A program made the translations under genes and the position numbers. From positions 248,001 through 312,000 of the forward strand of contig OZ245737.1 of NCBI GenBank assembly GCA_965227315.1: a DNA stretch of 64,000 nt, given 5' to 3'. The notes beneath the pieces are model-generated. The model did not search any database. It saw only the letters and a list, made by a program, of their open reading frames with translations, and was not told the origin of the DNA. Positions within the stretch are counted from its first letter, which is position 1. Each line of letters opens with the position of its first letter. Shown one piece after another: positions 42,285 through 51,444 of the stretch. The stretch is from JANQHS01 sp965227315. GTDB taxonomy: Bacteria; Bacteroidota; Bacteroidia; Cytophagales; CCMP332.

Positions 42285-42893
42285 CTAGTTCATCAGCCTG
42301 ATCTTCACACCAAGCTGAAGGTTGCTTTGACCCAGGTCATAAACGTCACCACCTGAGTTATAGGAATTATCAAACATATAGGTGTAGCGGAGGTATGCTC
42401 CCAACCTTTTGATGATATTCACATCTGCTCCAATAGCCAACCCGATCTCTGTAGAGCCATATCCATCAAAAACATCATCAAATGATAGGCCTGATCCAAA
42501 ATTATCCGAATAATTCTTTGAGACAAGGAAGCTAAATTGTGGTCCAATATCCAGTTCTACTTTCCCTGCAAGCCCAAAAGACAAAAGAAGTGGGATCTCA
42601 ACCCATCCGGTTCTAACTTCTTGCTCAAATCCCTGGCTCTCTGCATTGAATCCTTTCGCCGTATATAGAACTTCCCCCTTGATTCCCATTACAATTGGAA
42701 GGTTAATTCGCGTATAGGCTCCAACCTGGTATCCCAAATAGGAATTAATATTATCCTCGACACCAGGAGTATTTGTTCGAGCCCAATTATTTGAAATCCC
42801 ACCTTTTAGGCCAAGCGCAACTAAATCACCTGCCCTAACCTGGCTGCCCATTGCCATCAGAATAACAATTGCGAATAGTGATATTTTTTTCAT
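42285..42893 (-). CDS. Outer membrane beta-barrel (porin-family) protein
   Basis: The start is set at the ATG at 42893, just before the signal peptide 'MKKISLFAIVILMAMGSQVRA'; the frame opens at 42941. The mature 180 residues have alternating aromatic strands ('LGLKGGISNNWART', 'VKLGYQ'-like 'YLGYQVGAYTRINLPI', 'LYTAKGFNAESQG', 'VEIPLLLSFGL', 'LGAYLRYTYMFDNS') and end in a hydrophobic strand 'LQLGVKIRLMN'. This is the PorT/opacity-like eight-stranded barrel class common in Bacteroidota. No transport role can be named. Confidence 0.8.
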   Translation of the reverse strand: MKKISLFAIVILMAMGSQVRAGDLVALGLKGGISNNWARTNTPGVEDNINSYLGYQVGAYTRINLPIVMGIKGEVLYTAKGFNAESQGFEQEVRTGWVEIPLLLSFGLAGKVELDIGPQFSFLVSKNYSDNFGSGLSFDDVFDGYGSTEIGLAIGADVNIIKRLGAYLRYTYMFDNSYNSGGDVYDLGQSNLQLGVKIRLMN

Positions 42894-42946
42894 AGTGAAT
42901 AAGATTTGGTTAAAATTGATGGCCTTAAGATAGAAATTCAATCAGG

Positions 42947-45739
42947 ATGAAGAAAACGATTCCCTTCCTAAGTTTTGCCTTGCTTTCCCTTTTCAGCCAA
43001 GCTCAGGCCATCGAGCCCACCCCCTCTTCCGAGATCATCAAAGCCACAGAGCTAAGGGATCAATTACGTAAGAGCAGCATCCTTAAAGACTATCCCTTCA
43101 GCTCGATCGGGCCTGTAGTACAGGGCGGGCGGGTTTCCGATATTGAAGTGTTCAGCTCCAACAAACAGGAGTTTCTGGTAGCATATGCTTCCGGAGGTGT
43201 TTTTTATACCAACAATGATGGAATCGGATTCCAACCGATTTTTGACAACCAGGGAGCCTTGACCATAGGCGATATGGCCATATTTGAAAACGACGAACAG
43301 CGGGTGATCTGGGTAGGCACGGGTGAAAACAATTCCTCGCGCTCAAGTTACGCGGGCTGTGGGATCTATAAATCCTCTGACCTTGGAAAAACATGGCAGC
43401 ACTGCGGCCTTGAGGGCGTCCAGCATACCGGAAAAATTATCACTCATCCCAGCAATCCGGAGATTGTCTGGATAGCGGCTATGGGTGCCCTTTACAGTCC
43501 AAGTGAAGATAGGGGGATCTATAAAACCACTGACGGAGGCAAAAGCTGGAAAAAAACCCTTTACATCAATGAATCGACTGGTGCTATAGACCTTATCATT
43601 CACCCTGAAAACCCGGATATGCTTTGGGCTTCCATGTGGGAAAGAAAGCGAAAAGCATGGGAGTTTGTAGAAAACGGCCCGGGAACGGGAATCTATGTGA
43701 GCAGGGACGGAGGTATGAACTGGTCACCTTCAAATCAGGGTATGCCGGATCGTGAGTTCAAAGGCAGGATTGGACTCTCGATCTGTTCCTCGGACCCGAA
43801 CATCATGTATGCCAGTCTCGACAATCAGGAAGAAAAGAAAAAGGAGGAGAAGGAAGATCGGCCGAAATCGGGGTATCGAAGTGTAGATTTCCTGGATATG
43901 TCTTCAGAGGCTTTCCTGAGAATCCCAGCAGCAAAGATCGATAGCTTCCTTCGGGAAAACCGTTATCCGGATAAGTATGATGCGGAGTTGGTCCGGTCGG
44001 AAATCCGCAATGGAAAATACGAACCCAAGGCAATCGCCAATTATTTCGGTGATGCCAACGAAGCCCTTTTCAATGCGCCTGTGATCGGAGCCGAGGTCTA
44101 TCGATCCGAAGATATGGGCAATACATGGAAAAAGGTTAACCAAACCGACCTCTACAGAGCCTTCTACTCCTACGGATATTACTTTGGAGAGATCCGGGTT
44201 TCTCCAAAGGATCCCGAAAAGGTCTATCTTTTGGGAGTCCCGTTGGTTCGATCTATGGATGGCGGGAAAACCTTTTCTTTGGCCGACACCTTTGTCCATG
44301 TGCATGGTGACCATCAGGCATTGTGGATAGATCCCGATAACGACGATCATCTGCTATGCGGAAGCGACGGTGGGCTCTATCAAAGCTATGATGGCGGGGC
44401 CATGTGGCGAAATCTGCAAAGCCTTTCAGTAGGTCAATTCTATTCTGTTGCTTATGATTTTGACCAGCCCTATAACGTATATGGAGGCCTTCAGGACAAT
44501 GGCGTTTTGTACGGGTCAAGCAATAGTCGCCCGAATTATTCGAATAAGTGGCAATGGATATTTGGCGGTGACGGAATGATGGTACAGATCAATCCTGAAA
44601 ATTCAGATGAGATCTACACCGGCTATCAATTTGGCAATTATTACAGGATATCACGTTCAGAGAGTGCCCCTTCAAAAAGAGTTGTTCCGGTCCATGATAT
44701 TGGAGAACCGACCTTAAGATTTAACTGGAGAACGCCTATACTGTTGAGTCAACACAACAACAGCATCTTTTACATCGGAGCCCAAAGGCTTTACAAAAGC
44801 TTGAATAAGGGTGATGATTACAAGGCGATCAGCCCGGACCTGACCAGGAACCTTCCATCCGAGAACGTTCCGTATTCCACCATCACCGTTATCGAAGAAT
44901 CGCCTTTTGATTTCGCAAAACTCTATGTGGGCACCGATGATGGCAATGTGCAGGTCAGTGATAATGGCGGAGGCTCATGGAGCCTCAGGACAAAAGGGCT
45001 CCCCGACAAAAGATGGGTCAGCAGCATATACCCCTCGAAACACGAGAAAAACAAGATCTATGTTAGCCTCACGGGTTACCGCGAGGACGAATTCCTGGCC
45101 TATGTATATAAAAGTACCGATGATGGAAAAACCTGGAGTTCAATCAGCAATGGACTGCCGAATGAATGTGTGAATAAAATAATCGAGGATCCAGTAGTCC
45201 CCGGTTTGCTTTTCCTTGGAACCGATCATGCTACCTATTGCAGCATGGATGATGGGAGATCATGGACCATGCTATCGGATCTTCCCAATGTCGCCGCATA
45301 TGATCTGGCCATTCATCCAAGGGAGCATGATCTGCTCGTTGGCACCCATGGAAGGAGTATCTACAAATCCAATATTGAGAACCTGAGATCAATTGCAACC
45401 CAAAGTGAGAAGCATCTTCTTTTCAAAACAGAAGATCTCCGTGGCAGAGAATATTGGGAAAAGGAACAAAAAACCTTCAGGGGCCCCTGGGTTCCAAAAA
45501 TTCAGGTTTGCGGTTATAATCCCGATGGAAGGTCCTTGAGCGTATTTATTGAAAACGATGAACAAAAACAGTTCCTCGCTGGTCAAACAGAATCAAAAGG
45601 CTATTGGACTCTTAGCCTGAAACCAGAGGTCAAGGACAAAAAGGGAAACGCCAAACTGCTCGAAAAGGGCAAGTATAGGCTCATTCTTAAGTCAGGGAAG
45701 GAAACCCTGAGAGAACAGGACTTTCGGGTAAGAGATTAG
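42947..45739 (+). CDS. Secreted sortilin/VPS10-like beta-propeller protein
   Basis: The protein of 930 residues has a signal peptide ('...FSQAQA') and a large propeller with many BNR/Asp-box motifs (S-x-D-x-G-x-T-W), for example 'SSDLGKTWQHC', 'TTDGGKSWKK', 'SRDGGMNWSP', 'SEDMGNTWKK' and 'STDDGKTWSS'. This matches the VPS10/sortilin-like glycosyl-hydrolase-type family widespread in Bacteroidota. Residues about 295-310 carry a charged insert ('EEKKKEEKEDRPKSG') between blades. The last 100 residues are a beta-sandwich-like domain. It lacks a clear T9SS sorting domain. It overlaps the convergent cysN stop by four bases. Confidence 0.8.
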   Translation: MKKTIPFLSFALLSLFSQAQAIEPTPSSEIIKATELRDQLRKSSILKDYPFSSIGPVVQGGRVSDIEVFSSNKQEFLVAYASGGVFYTNNDGIGFQPIFDNQGALTIGDMAIFENDEQRVIWVGTGENNSSRSSYAGCGIYKSSDLGKTWQHCGLEGVQHTGKIITHPSNPEIVWIAAMGALYSPSEDRGIYKTTDGGKSWKKTLYINESTGAIDLIIHPENPDMLWASMWERKRKAWEFVENGPGTGIYVSRDGGMNWSPSNQGMPDREFKGRIGLSICSSDPNIMYASLDNQEEKKKEEKEDRPKSGYRSVDFLDMSSEAFLRIPAAKIDSFLRENRYPDKYDAELVRSEIRNGKYEPKAIANYFGDANEALFNAPVIGAEVYRSEDMGNTWKKVNQTDLYRAFYSYGYYFGEIRVSPKDPEKVYLLGVPLVRSMDGGKTFSLADTFVHVHGDHQALWIDPDNDDHLLCGSDGGLYQSYDGGAMWRNLQSLSVGQFYSVAYDFDQPYNVYGGLQDNGVLYGSSNSRPNYSNKWQWIFGGDGMMVQINPENSDEIYTGYQFGNYYRISRSESAPSKRVVPVHDIGEPTLRFNWRTPILLSQHNNSIFYIGAQRLYKSLNKGDDYKAISPDLTRNLPSENVPYSTITVIEESPFDFAKLYVGTDDGNVQVSDNGGGSWSLRTKGLPDKRWVSSIYPSKHEKNKIYVSLTGYREDEFLAYVYKSTDDGKTWSSISNGLPNECVNKIIEDPVVPGLLFLGTDHATYCSMDDGRSWTMLSDLPNVAAYDLAIHPREHDLLVGTHGRSIYKSNIENLRSIATQSEKHLLFKTEDLRGREYWEKEQKTFRGPWVPKIQVCGYNPDGRSLSVFIENDEQKQFLAGQTESKGYWTLSLKPEVKDKKGNAKLLEKGKYRLILKSGKETLREQDFRVRD

Positions 45740-47010
45740 ATCACCATACCGGCAGCAACCGTCTCATTGGTAAATTCATCAATGAGGATCACGCTACCTG
45801 TATTTCTGTTCTTTTTATAAGGATCAACCATCATCGGCTTGGTGGTTCGGATAAATATTCTGCCGATATCATTCAGTTTGATCTCCTTATCATCTTCCAG
45901 TCGATGAAGCGTATTGATATCCATCTTATAACGCACACCCTTGATCACACATCTGGCTTCATTGCTCGAATGCCGGATAATATATTTCCCACCCGGTTTT
46001 AAACCATCTTGATTTAGCCAGCAAACCATGAGATCCAGGTCCTGCGAAACTTCGGGATGATTGTTCGGCCTACAGATCATATCCCCCCGACCTATATCAA
46101 TATCATCCTCGAGTGTCATGCAAATGGACATGGGTGGAAAAGCTTCTTCCAGTTGCCCGTCGAAGGTCTCAAGAGCCTTCACCTTGGAAGTCAATCCGGA
46201 CGGCAAAACCATAACCTCATCTCCGGGCCTGAATATTCCGCCTTCTACTTTTCCGGTATATCCCCTGAAATCATGGTACTTATCGGACTGGGGTCTCACC
46301 ACTCCCTGCACACCAAACCTGCCATCGATGAAGTTCCTGTCGGAAGCGATCTGCACATTTTCCAGGGTATAGAGAAGGGTGGCACCGTTGTACCAGGGCA
46401 TATTGTTGGATTTGTCAACGACATTATCTCCTTTTAGCGCGGAGATCGGAATATATCGGACATCTGTGATGTCAAGTTTGGAAGAAAATGCCCCGAATTC
46501 GTCCTGAATCTTGTTGAAAGGTTCTTCAGCATAGTCCACGAGGTCCATCTTATTCACACATACAACCAGGTGCTTGATCCTTAGCAACGAAGCTATAAAG
46601 GCATGCCTGCAGGTCTGTTCGATCACACCGTTTCTTGCATCCACAAGTATGATCGCCAGGTTGGCAGTGCTTGCTCCCGTGACCATGTTCCGGGTATATT
46701 GGATATGACCAGGTGTATCTGCGATGATGAACTTCCTTCGTGGGGTGGCAAAATATCGGTACGCGACATCAATGGTGATTCCCTGTTCCCTTTCCGCCTT
46801 TAAACCATCGGTCAACAGAGCAAGATTCAAATTTTCATCTCCCCTCCTTTTTGATGATTCCTCGATCGCCTCCATCTGATCCTCGAAAATACTCTTGCTA
46901 TCGTACATCAGCCTTCCGATCAATGTACTTTTTCCATCGTCTACGCTACCCGCTGTAGTGAACCTTAGCAGGTCCATATTCAAATAGTTCTTCGTGAAGT
47001 CCCCCTCCAT
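45736..47010 (-). CDS. cysN: Sulfate adenylyltransferase subunit 1 (GTPase)
   Basis: The protein has 424 residues. It is an EF-Tu-like GTPase: P-loop 'GSVDDGKSTLIGRL', switch II 'DTPGHIQYTRNM' and 'NKMDLVDY'. 'REQGITIDVAYRYFATPRRK' is diagnostic for CysN. GTP hydrolysis drives formation of adenosine 5'-phosphosulfate (APS) by CysD. The kinase domain found in CysNC fusions is absent, and CysC is separate here. The stop overlaps that of the propeller gene. Confidence 0.96.
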   Translation of the reverse strand: MEGDFTKNYLNMDLLRFTTAGSVDDGKSTLIGRLMYDSKSIFEDQMEAIEESSKRRGDENLNLALLTDGLKAEREQGITIDVAYRYFATPRRKFIIADTPGHIQYTRNMVTGASTANLAIILVDARNGVIEQTCRHAFIASLLRIKHLVVCVNKMDLVDYAEEPFNKIQDEFGAFSSKLDITDVRYIPISALKGDNVVDKSNNMPWYNGATLLYTLENVQIASDRNFIDGRFGVQGVVRPQSDKYHDFRGYTGKVEGGIFRPGDEVMVLPSGLTSKVKALETFDGQLEEAFPPMSICMTLEDDIDIGRGDMICRPNNHPEVSQDLDLMVCWLNQDGLKPGGKYIIRHSSNEARCVIKGVRYKMDINTLHRLEDDKEIKLNDIGRIFIRTTKPMMVDPYKKNRNTGSVILIDEFTNETVAAGMVI

Positions 47011-47012
47011 AT

Positions 47013-47933
47013 CTAAAAATATCCTTGAATTTTTCTTTCTTCCATTGCCGCTTCAGAGCGCTTGTCATCCGCCCTTCCACCTCTTTCGGTCACTCTGGCG
47101 CTGGCGACCTCCTGAATGATGTCTTCGATAGAACTGGCGGCTGACTCAACGGCCCCCGTACAGGTCATATCTCCAAGCGTTCTGTATCTCACGACTCTTT
47201 CATTGTACTCCTCTCCTTTCAAGAGCGTGATGAAATCGGACTTGGCCAACAACATGCCGTCGCGGTCAACCACTTCTCTCTTATGAGAAAAGTAGATCGA
47301 AGGCAATGGGATCTTTTCCTGGGCTATATATTGCCAAACATCCATTTCAGTCCAATTGCTGATCGGAAAAACCCTGAAGTGCTCTCCCATATGTTTCTTT
47401 CCGTTGTAGAGGTTCCAAAGCTCAGGTCGTTGATTCTTTGGATCCCATTGACCGAAGTCATCTCTATGGGAAAAGAATCTTTCCTTAGCACGAGCTTTCT
47501 CCTCGTCCCTCCTGGCACCCCCAATGGCTGCATCGAACTTCAGTTCTTCCAGGGCGTCAAGAAGCGTGATCGATTGAATCGCATTACGGCTAGGATTGGG
47601 TCCCTTCTCTTCCTGCGCCCTGCCGGCGTCAATGGTGTCCTGAACCTTCTTTACGATGAGGTCTGCTCCCACCTGCTCAACCAGCATATCACGGTAATCG
47701 ATGGATTCCTTGAAATTATGACCGGTGTCAACATGCATGAGGGGAAAAGGGATCTTACCGGGGTAGAAGGCTTTTTGGGCTAGCCTGACCAGACAAATGG
47801 AATCCTTGCCTCCGGAAAATAAAAGAACCGGCTTTTCAAATTGTGCCACCACCTCTCTGAAAATGTAAATCGCCTCTGATTCCAGGAGTTTTAGGTGGCT
47901 TAAGCTGTATGAATGTATATCGTTGGGTTTCAT
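47013..47933 (-). CDS. cysD: Sulfate adenylyltransferase subunit 2
   Basis: The protein of 306 residues contains the PP-loop 'VLLFSGGKDSICLVRLAQKA', then 'PLMHVDTGHNFKES' and the 'RRDEEKARAKERFFSHRDDF' region that is diagnostic for CysD. It makes APS from ATP and sulfate together with CysN. The start overlaps cysC by four bases, and cysN follows after two bases, so the three are tightly coupled. Confidence 0.97.
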   Translation of the reverse strand: MKPNDIHSYSLSHLKLLESEAIYIFREVVAQFEKPVLLFSGGKDSICLVRLAQKAFYPGKIPFPLMHVDTGHNFKESIDYRDMLVEQVGADLIVKKVQDTIDAGRAQEEKGPNPSRNAIQSITLLDALEELKFDAAIGGARRDEEKARAKERFFSHRDDFGQWDPKNQRPELWNLYNGKKHMGEHFRVFPISNWTEMDVWQYIAQEKIPLPSIYFSHKREVVDRDGMLLAKSDFITLLKGEEYNERVVRYRTLGDMTCTGAVESAASSIEDIIQEVASARVTERGGRADDKRSEAAMEERKIQGYF

Positions 47934-48529
47934 TTCTTTCTTACTAAAGGAAAAAAAACTTCAAAGAGTTTAGTCCCGCTCTCTTCAGGAGAATTATTCT
48001 CGGTATCGATCTCCAGAAATGGATCTATGGGAGCCTCAAAAGGTGAATCAAGTCCAGTAAATCCTTTTATCTCTCCATTCAAAGCCTTTTTGTAAAGACC
48101 CTTTACATCCCTTTCTGCACATTTTTCAAATGAGGCGTTAACATAAACCTCATGAAAGTCCTTTTCGCCGATAATTGACTTGGCCAGATGTCGGATGTCC
48201 TTTGTGGGGCTTACGAAAGAACAAAGCGTCACAACACCGGCACTGACGAAAAGCTTAGCAACCTCAGCGATCCGGCGAATATTTTCGGTTCTGTCTTCTT
48301 CGGTAAATCCAAGATTGGCATTCAGTCCTGTGCGAACATTATCCCCATCAAGCATCATGGTGACCAGTCCTTCGTTATGAAGCCGGTTTTCAAGGTCGAT
48401 AGCAAGGGTGCTTTTTCCGGAACCTGAGAGCCCGGTAAACCAAATGACCATACCTCGTTGTCCGAGAGATTCTTCTTTTGAACCCCTTCCTAAAGATTTG
48501 TCAAAAACAGGGTGAATATTTGAAGGCAT
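47930..48529 (-). CDS. cysC: Adenylylsulfate kinase
   Basis: The protein of 199 residues has the P-loop 'GLSGSGKSTLAIDLENRL', 'DGDNVRTGLNANLGFTEEDR', 'SFVSPTKDIRHLAKSII' and 'YVNASFEKCAERDVKGLYKK'. It phosphorylates APS to PAPS. A -7 box lies 15 bases upstream, so it may have its own promoter besides reading from cysQ. Its product serves sulfation or reduction. Confidence 0.96.
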   Translation of the reverse strand: MPSNIHPVFDKSLGRGSKEESLGQRGMVIWFTGLSGSGKSTLAIDLENRLHNEGLVTMMLDGDNVRTGLNANLGFTEEDRTENIRRIAEVAKLFVSAGVVTLCSFVSPTKDIRHLAKSIIGEKDFHEVYVNASFEKCAERDVKGLYKKALNGEIKGFTGLDSPFEAPIDPFLEIDTENNSPEESGTKLFEVFFPLVRKK

Positions 48530-48543
48530 ACCTAATTGGAGCG

Positions 48544-48551
48544 CAAAATTA
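48544..48551 (-). promoter_or_regulatory. -7 promoter box TAATTTTG upstream of cysC
   Basis: The minus strand reads TAATTTTGCG in the 35-base gap between cysQ and cysC. An exact -7 match; no matching -33 TTG was found. It could allow cysCDN to be read without cysQ. Confidence 0.45.
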
Positions 48552-48564
48552 GGTAATTAAAAGT

Positions 48565-49329
48565 TTAAAACCTCCTTCCGAAAGCAATGAAGCTGCCGTT
48601 CAAAAGTTGCTCCTTATTATAGCTAAAAACCTCTCCTACACTATTGCCCTTGTACATCGATCCTCCGGCAGCTTCTAGTATTGCCTGACCTGCCCCGGTA
48701 TCCCATTCCATCGTTGGCCCATGTCTGTAATACAGATCCACCTGACCTTCAGCTACAAGGCAGAATTTCAAAGCACTACCTATTGAGGTCTTATCGATCA
48801 CCCCGCACCTTTGCATGACTTCATTCTCTTCTTCAGAGGCATGAGAGCGGCTGCCAACGGCTTTGAGCCCCCTAAACTCCTCAAAACCCGTGGTATGAAT
48901 CGGGCCCCATCCATTTCCATCGTTCTTCTCTGCTCCGCTTCCCTCTTCTCCAAAGTATGCCCATCCTTTTTCCGGGGCGGTGATCATCCCAAGTACGGGC
49001 CTGCCATCCTGAATAAGAGCTACATTGACCGTAAACTCTCCATTCCTTTTAATGAATTCCTTTGTTCCATCAAGTGGATCAACAAGCCAAAAGCTCTCCC
49101 AATCTTTTCTGCTTTCAAAATCAACACTTTTTGATTCCTCGGAAAGAATTGGGATATCAAGAATTTCTTTAAGGCCGGCCACCAGAACTTCATTGGATGC
49201 CTTATCCGCCAGAGTCAATGGAGAATGATCATCTTTCCACTCGACAATACCTTCAAAACTCTCTCTGGAGTAGATCTTCATGATCGTTTCTCCGGCCCTG
49301 GACATTAATTCGTATAACTTCTCCTTCAT
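48565..49329 (-). CDS. cysQ: 3'(2'),5'-bisphosphate nucleotidase CysQ
   Basis: The ATG at 49329 is preferred ('MKEKLYELMSRAGETIM'), because a -7 box stands 15 bases upstream of it and the longer frame (49377) would run through this box. The protein has 254 residues. It is an inositol-monophosphatase-fold enzyme with 'WLVDPLDGTKEFIKRNGEF' (metal-binding DPLDGT) and 'MEWDTGAGQAILEAAGG' (WD-x-A/G-A). It removes PAP, the inhibitory by-product of PAPS use. It is the first gene of the cysQCDN operon. Confidence 0.94.
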   Translation of the reverse strand: MKEKLYELMSRAGETIMKIYSRESFEGIVEWKDDHSPLTLADKASNEVLVAGLKEILDIPILSEESKSVDFESRKDWESFWLVDPLDGTKEFIKRNGEFTVNVALIQDGRPVLGMITAPEKGWAYFGEEGSGAEKNDGNGWGPIHTTGFEEFRGLKAVGSRSHASEEENEVMQRCGVIDKTSIGSALKFCLVAEGQVDLYYRHGPTMEWDTGAGQAILEAAGGSMYKGNSVGEVFSYNKEQLLNGSFIAFGRRF

Positions 49330-49343
49330 TATTAATATTTCGG

Positions 49344-49351
49344 CAAAAATA
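49344..49351 (-). promoter_or_regulatory. -7 promoter box TATTTTTG of cysQ
   Basis: The minus strand reads TATTTTTGCCG, an exact -7 match 15 bases upstream of the chosen cysQ start. It supports that start over the longer frame. Confidence 0.5.
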
Positions 49352-49377
49352 GACCGGAAGATTTGGCCCGCAAGCAT

Positions 49378-49692
49378 AAGATAATTGTACTTTTAAAAGA
49401 TTTATTATCAGCTAAGGATTTGAAAAGATTCCAAAAAATTTCAATAAATCGGGAATTATCACATATCCAAGAAACTCAAGGCTTAAGTACAATAATTCTG
49501 TTTTGGACTCATCTATTTATATTTTATTCTGATTTATGATTGTTTTTTTAAATATTATTCTGTTTTAGAATTATTATTTCAAAAAAGATTGACAAAGCGA
49601 CTAAATCTTACACCAACATGGAATAGTTCAATTTGAGGCGAATATCAAAATTGTACATATTTGATATGCACTAACCAAGAAACTTATTTACC
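49378..49692. other. AT-rich divergent gap without genes
   Basis: The stretch between cysQ and the membrane-protein gene is very rich in A and T, with 'attctgttttag' repeated in similar form at about 49493 and 49557. The right end has TATTTG near 49668-49673, a partial -7 box for the plus-strand gene. I find no RNA gene, terminator or open frame. Confidence 0.4.
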
Positions 49693-50250
49693 ATGGAACG
49701 GAACTCTTCAAACCTTGCCTGGGTCCTCTCGTTTATATGGAGCGCAGCATTCATTTGGTTCTTTTTTGCCCAGGAAAAAAAATTCGATAAAATGGAAAAA
49801 ATGGAAATCGGTCTGAATACCGTTTTTCACAAAGGAGACCTGCTGATCGCCTCGATCTTCACCGATGACTTTGAGAGCTATACCGAAAACAAAAAGGTGC
49901 TTCTTGCATACATAGACTTCTATAAATCGGATCTGAGAAGAGAAAAACTGGCAAATGTTTCCTCCGAAAGAATTCTCTACCTCCTGTCGGAAATGGAGCA
50001 GCTGATCTACGCCATGGACCACACCGGCTTCCCTCCTCCCGAAGTTATTCAGGACGACTTTTTAAGGATCAATGAGCAGATCTTTGGGATTGCTCAGCGT
50101 TCATTGGCCACCTCGATCAATAAGGCTTGGATGGAGTCATTCGCTATCCTCTTCTTTCTGATCGGACTCGGCATTATCAATTACTATGTTTGGATTGGAA
50201 AGTTTCCGCCATTGGTTATCAGGAACCACAGAGCACTAAGCGTTGGCTAA
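49693..50250 (+). CDS. Bitopic membrane protein of unknown function
   Basis: The protein has 185 residues. A membrane helix occurs at residues 8-26 ('LAWVLSFIWSAAFIWFFFA') and another near 148-166 ('SFAILFFLIGLGIINYYVW'). Between them lies a mainly helical region of about 120 residues with many Glu and Leu ('ERILYLLSEMEQLIYAM'), possibly a four-helix ligand-binding domain as in chemoreceptor-like sensors; this is a guess by layout. I recognise no family. It ends three bases from the convergent HNH gene. Confidence 0.65.
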   Translation: MERNSSNLAWVLSFIWSAAFIWFFFAQEKKFDKMEKMEIGLNTVFHKGDLLIASIFTDDFESYTENKKVLLAYIDFYKSDLRREKLANVSSERILYLLSEMEQLIYAMDHTGFPPPEVIQDDFLRINEQIFGIAQRSLATSINKAWMESFAILFFLIGLGIINYYVWIGKFPPLVIRNHRALSVG

Positions 50251-50252
50251 GC

Positions 50253-50546
50253 CTATTTCTGTTTTCTGATCCAAACAGCAAACTTCTTTATCTCAGGATG
50301 AGCGGTAATGAGTTCCCGCTTATTGTAAGTCTTTCCCAGTTCCTTTTCCCCGAACACTTGGTGGATCTTGTTGTGACAATCTCTACAAACGTAAATTCCT
50401 GAGTTCCTCATTTCGCCAAGCTCAAAATTCTTCCTGAACCACTTGTTCTTGTGATTCTTTTTCGGGATCAGATGATGAAAGGTCAATGGCTTTTCCCTTT
50501 CACAAATACTACAAACCCCTATTCCTGATTTTTCTTTCTTTGCCAT
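50253..50546 (-). CDS. HNH endonuclease
   Basis: The ATG at 50546 is preferred ('MAKKEKSGIGVCSICEREK'); the longer frame to 50600 would overlap the GluQ gene. The protein of 97 residues has two Cys pairs for zinc ('CSICERE' and 'CRDCHNKIH') around the catalytic 'LTFHHLIPKKNHKNKWF', the H-H...N...H pattern of HNH nucleases. It should be a metal-dependent nuclease with no visible partner. Its start codon overlaps the GluQ ATG on the other strand in the same CATG. Confidence 0.85.
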   Translation of the reverse strand: MAKKEKSGIGVCSICEREKPLTFHHLIPKKNHKNKWFRKNFELGEMRNSGIYVCRDCHNKIHQVFGEKELGKTYNKRELITAHPEIKKFAVWIRKQK

Positions 50547-51444
50547 GCACTCAGCAATGGAGATCTCAAATAAACCAAATCGCACAAGAATTGCACCCAC
50601 GCCAAGTGGATTTCTGCACCCCGGAAATGCGCTCTCCTTCTGCCTGTCATATCTTTTCTCAAAGAAATATTCAATACCACTATTCTTAAGGATCGATGAT
50701 CTGGATGCCGAAAGGCTGAGACCCGAATACCTAGATGATATTTTTTTTACTCTTGATTGGCTCCAAATTCAACCCGATGAGGGGCCTGGCTCAGTTCAGG
50801 AATTCCAAAATTCTTTTTCACAAACAAGCAGATTAAAGCTTTATGATGAGGCTCTGCAATCTTTGATTTCCAAGGGAAGGACTTTTGCCTGCGATTGTAC
50901 AAGAAGTGAGATCCAACGAAGAACCGGAAGCAATCGCTATGATGGATACTGCAGGTCGCGCGGGCTTAAATCAAAAAAGGGAATTGCAGTTCGTGCCGAT
51001 TTTTCACATGATGGGAAAGAACATGAATGGAACAAAGAAATTCCCTATCCCATTCTGCAGAAGAAGGATGGCAAACCGGCCTATCATCTTGCATCTGTAG
51101 TTGATGATCAAAACTTCGAAGTCGACCTGATTGTTAGGGGTCTGGATCTCTATTTCAGCTCATTATTCCAAGCGGATCTTCGAGATACTTTGGGTTACAC
51201 ATCATTAAAAATGCATTTTGTCCATCACCCGATACTCGTTGATAAAGACGGAAAAAAACTCTCCAAATCGAATCAATCCTCCCAGTGGAACAAAACCCGG
51301 TCCGAAAAACAGAGGATCTTTTACCTGATTGGCAAAATACTCGGAATGAGGTCAGGAAAGGAAGATCATCTTGACCAATTCCCGGTAGATTTTGATCAGG
51401 CGATATTTGATGGAAATGGCGAGATCTCCCGGATCAATTATTGA
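50545..51444 (+). CDS. gluQ: Glutamyl-Q tRNA(Asp) synthetase
   Basis: The protein of 299 residues (ATG at 50545 or 50557) is a short glutamyl-tRNA-synthetase-like protein without an anticodon-binding domain. The class I signature is 'RIAPTPSGFLHPGNALSF' (HPGN instead of HIGH), and the second motif is 'GKKLSKSNQSSQW' (KLSKS). The zinc region 'FACDCTRSEIQRRTG...YDGYCR' has C-x-C and a later Y-x-x-x-C pattern. The enzyme puts glutamate onto queuosine at position 34 of tRNA-Asp. It ends inside the last bases of the convergent T9SS gene (51434-51444 overlap). Confidence 0.9.
   Translation: MHSAMEISNKPNRTRIAPTPSGFLHPGNALSFCLSYLFSKKYSIPLFLRIDDLDAERLRPEYLDDIFFTLDWLQIQPDEGPGSVQEFQNSFSQTSRLKLYDEALQSLISKGRTFACDCTRSEIQRRTGSNRYDGYCRSRGLKSKKGIAVRADFSHDGKEHEWNKEIPYPILQKKDGKPAYHLASVVDDQNFEVDLIVRGLDLYFSSLFQADLRDTLGYTSLKMHFVHHPILVDKDGKKLSKSNQSSQWNKTRSEKQRIFYLIGKILGMRSGKEDHLDQFPVDFDQAIFDGNGEISRINY

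Noticed and set aside
50253..50546. HNH nuclease, together with the GIY-YIG and PD-(D/E)XK genes, as a defence island
   Set aside because: The three nuclease genes lie far apart among housekeeping genes, and no methylase, helicase-methylase pair, toxin pair or known defence partner is near any of them.
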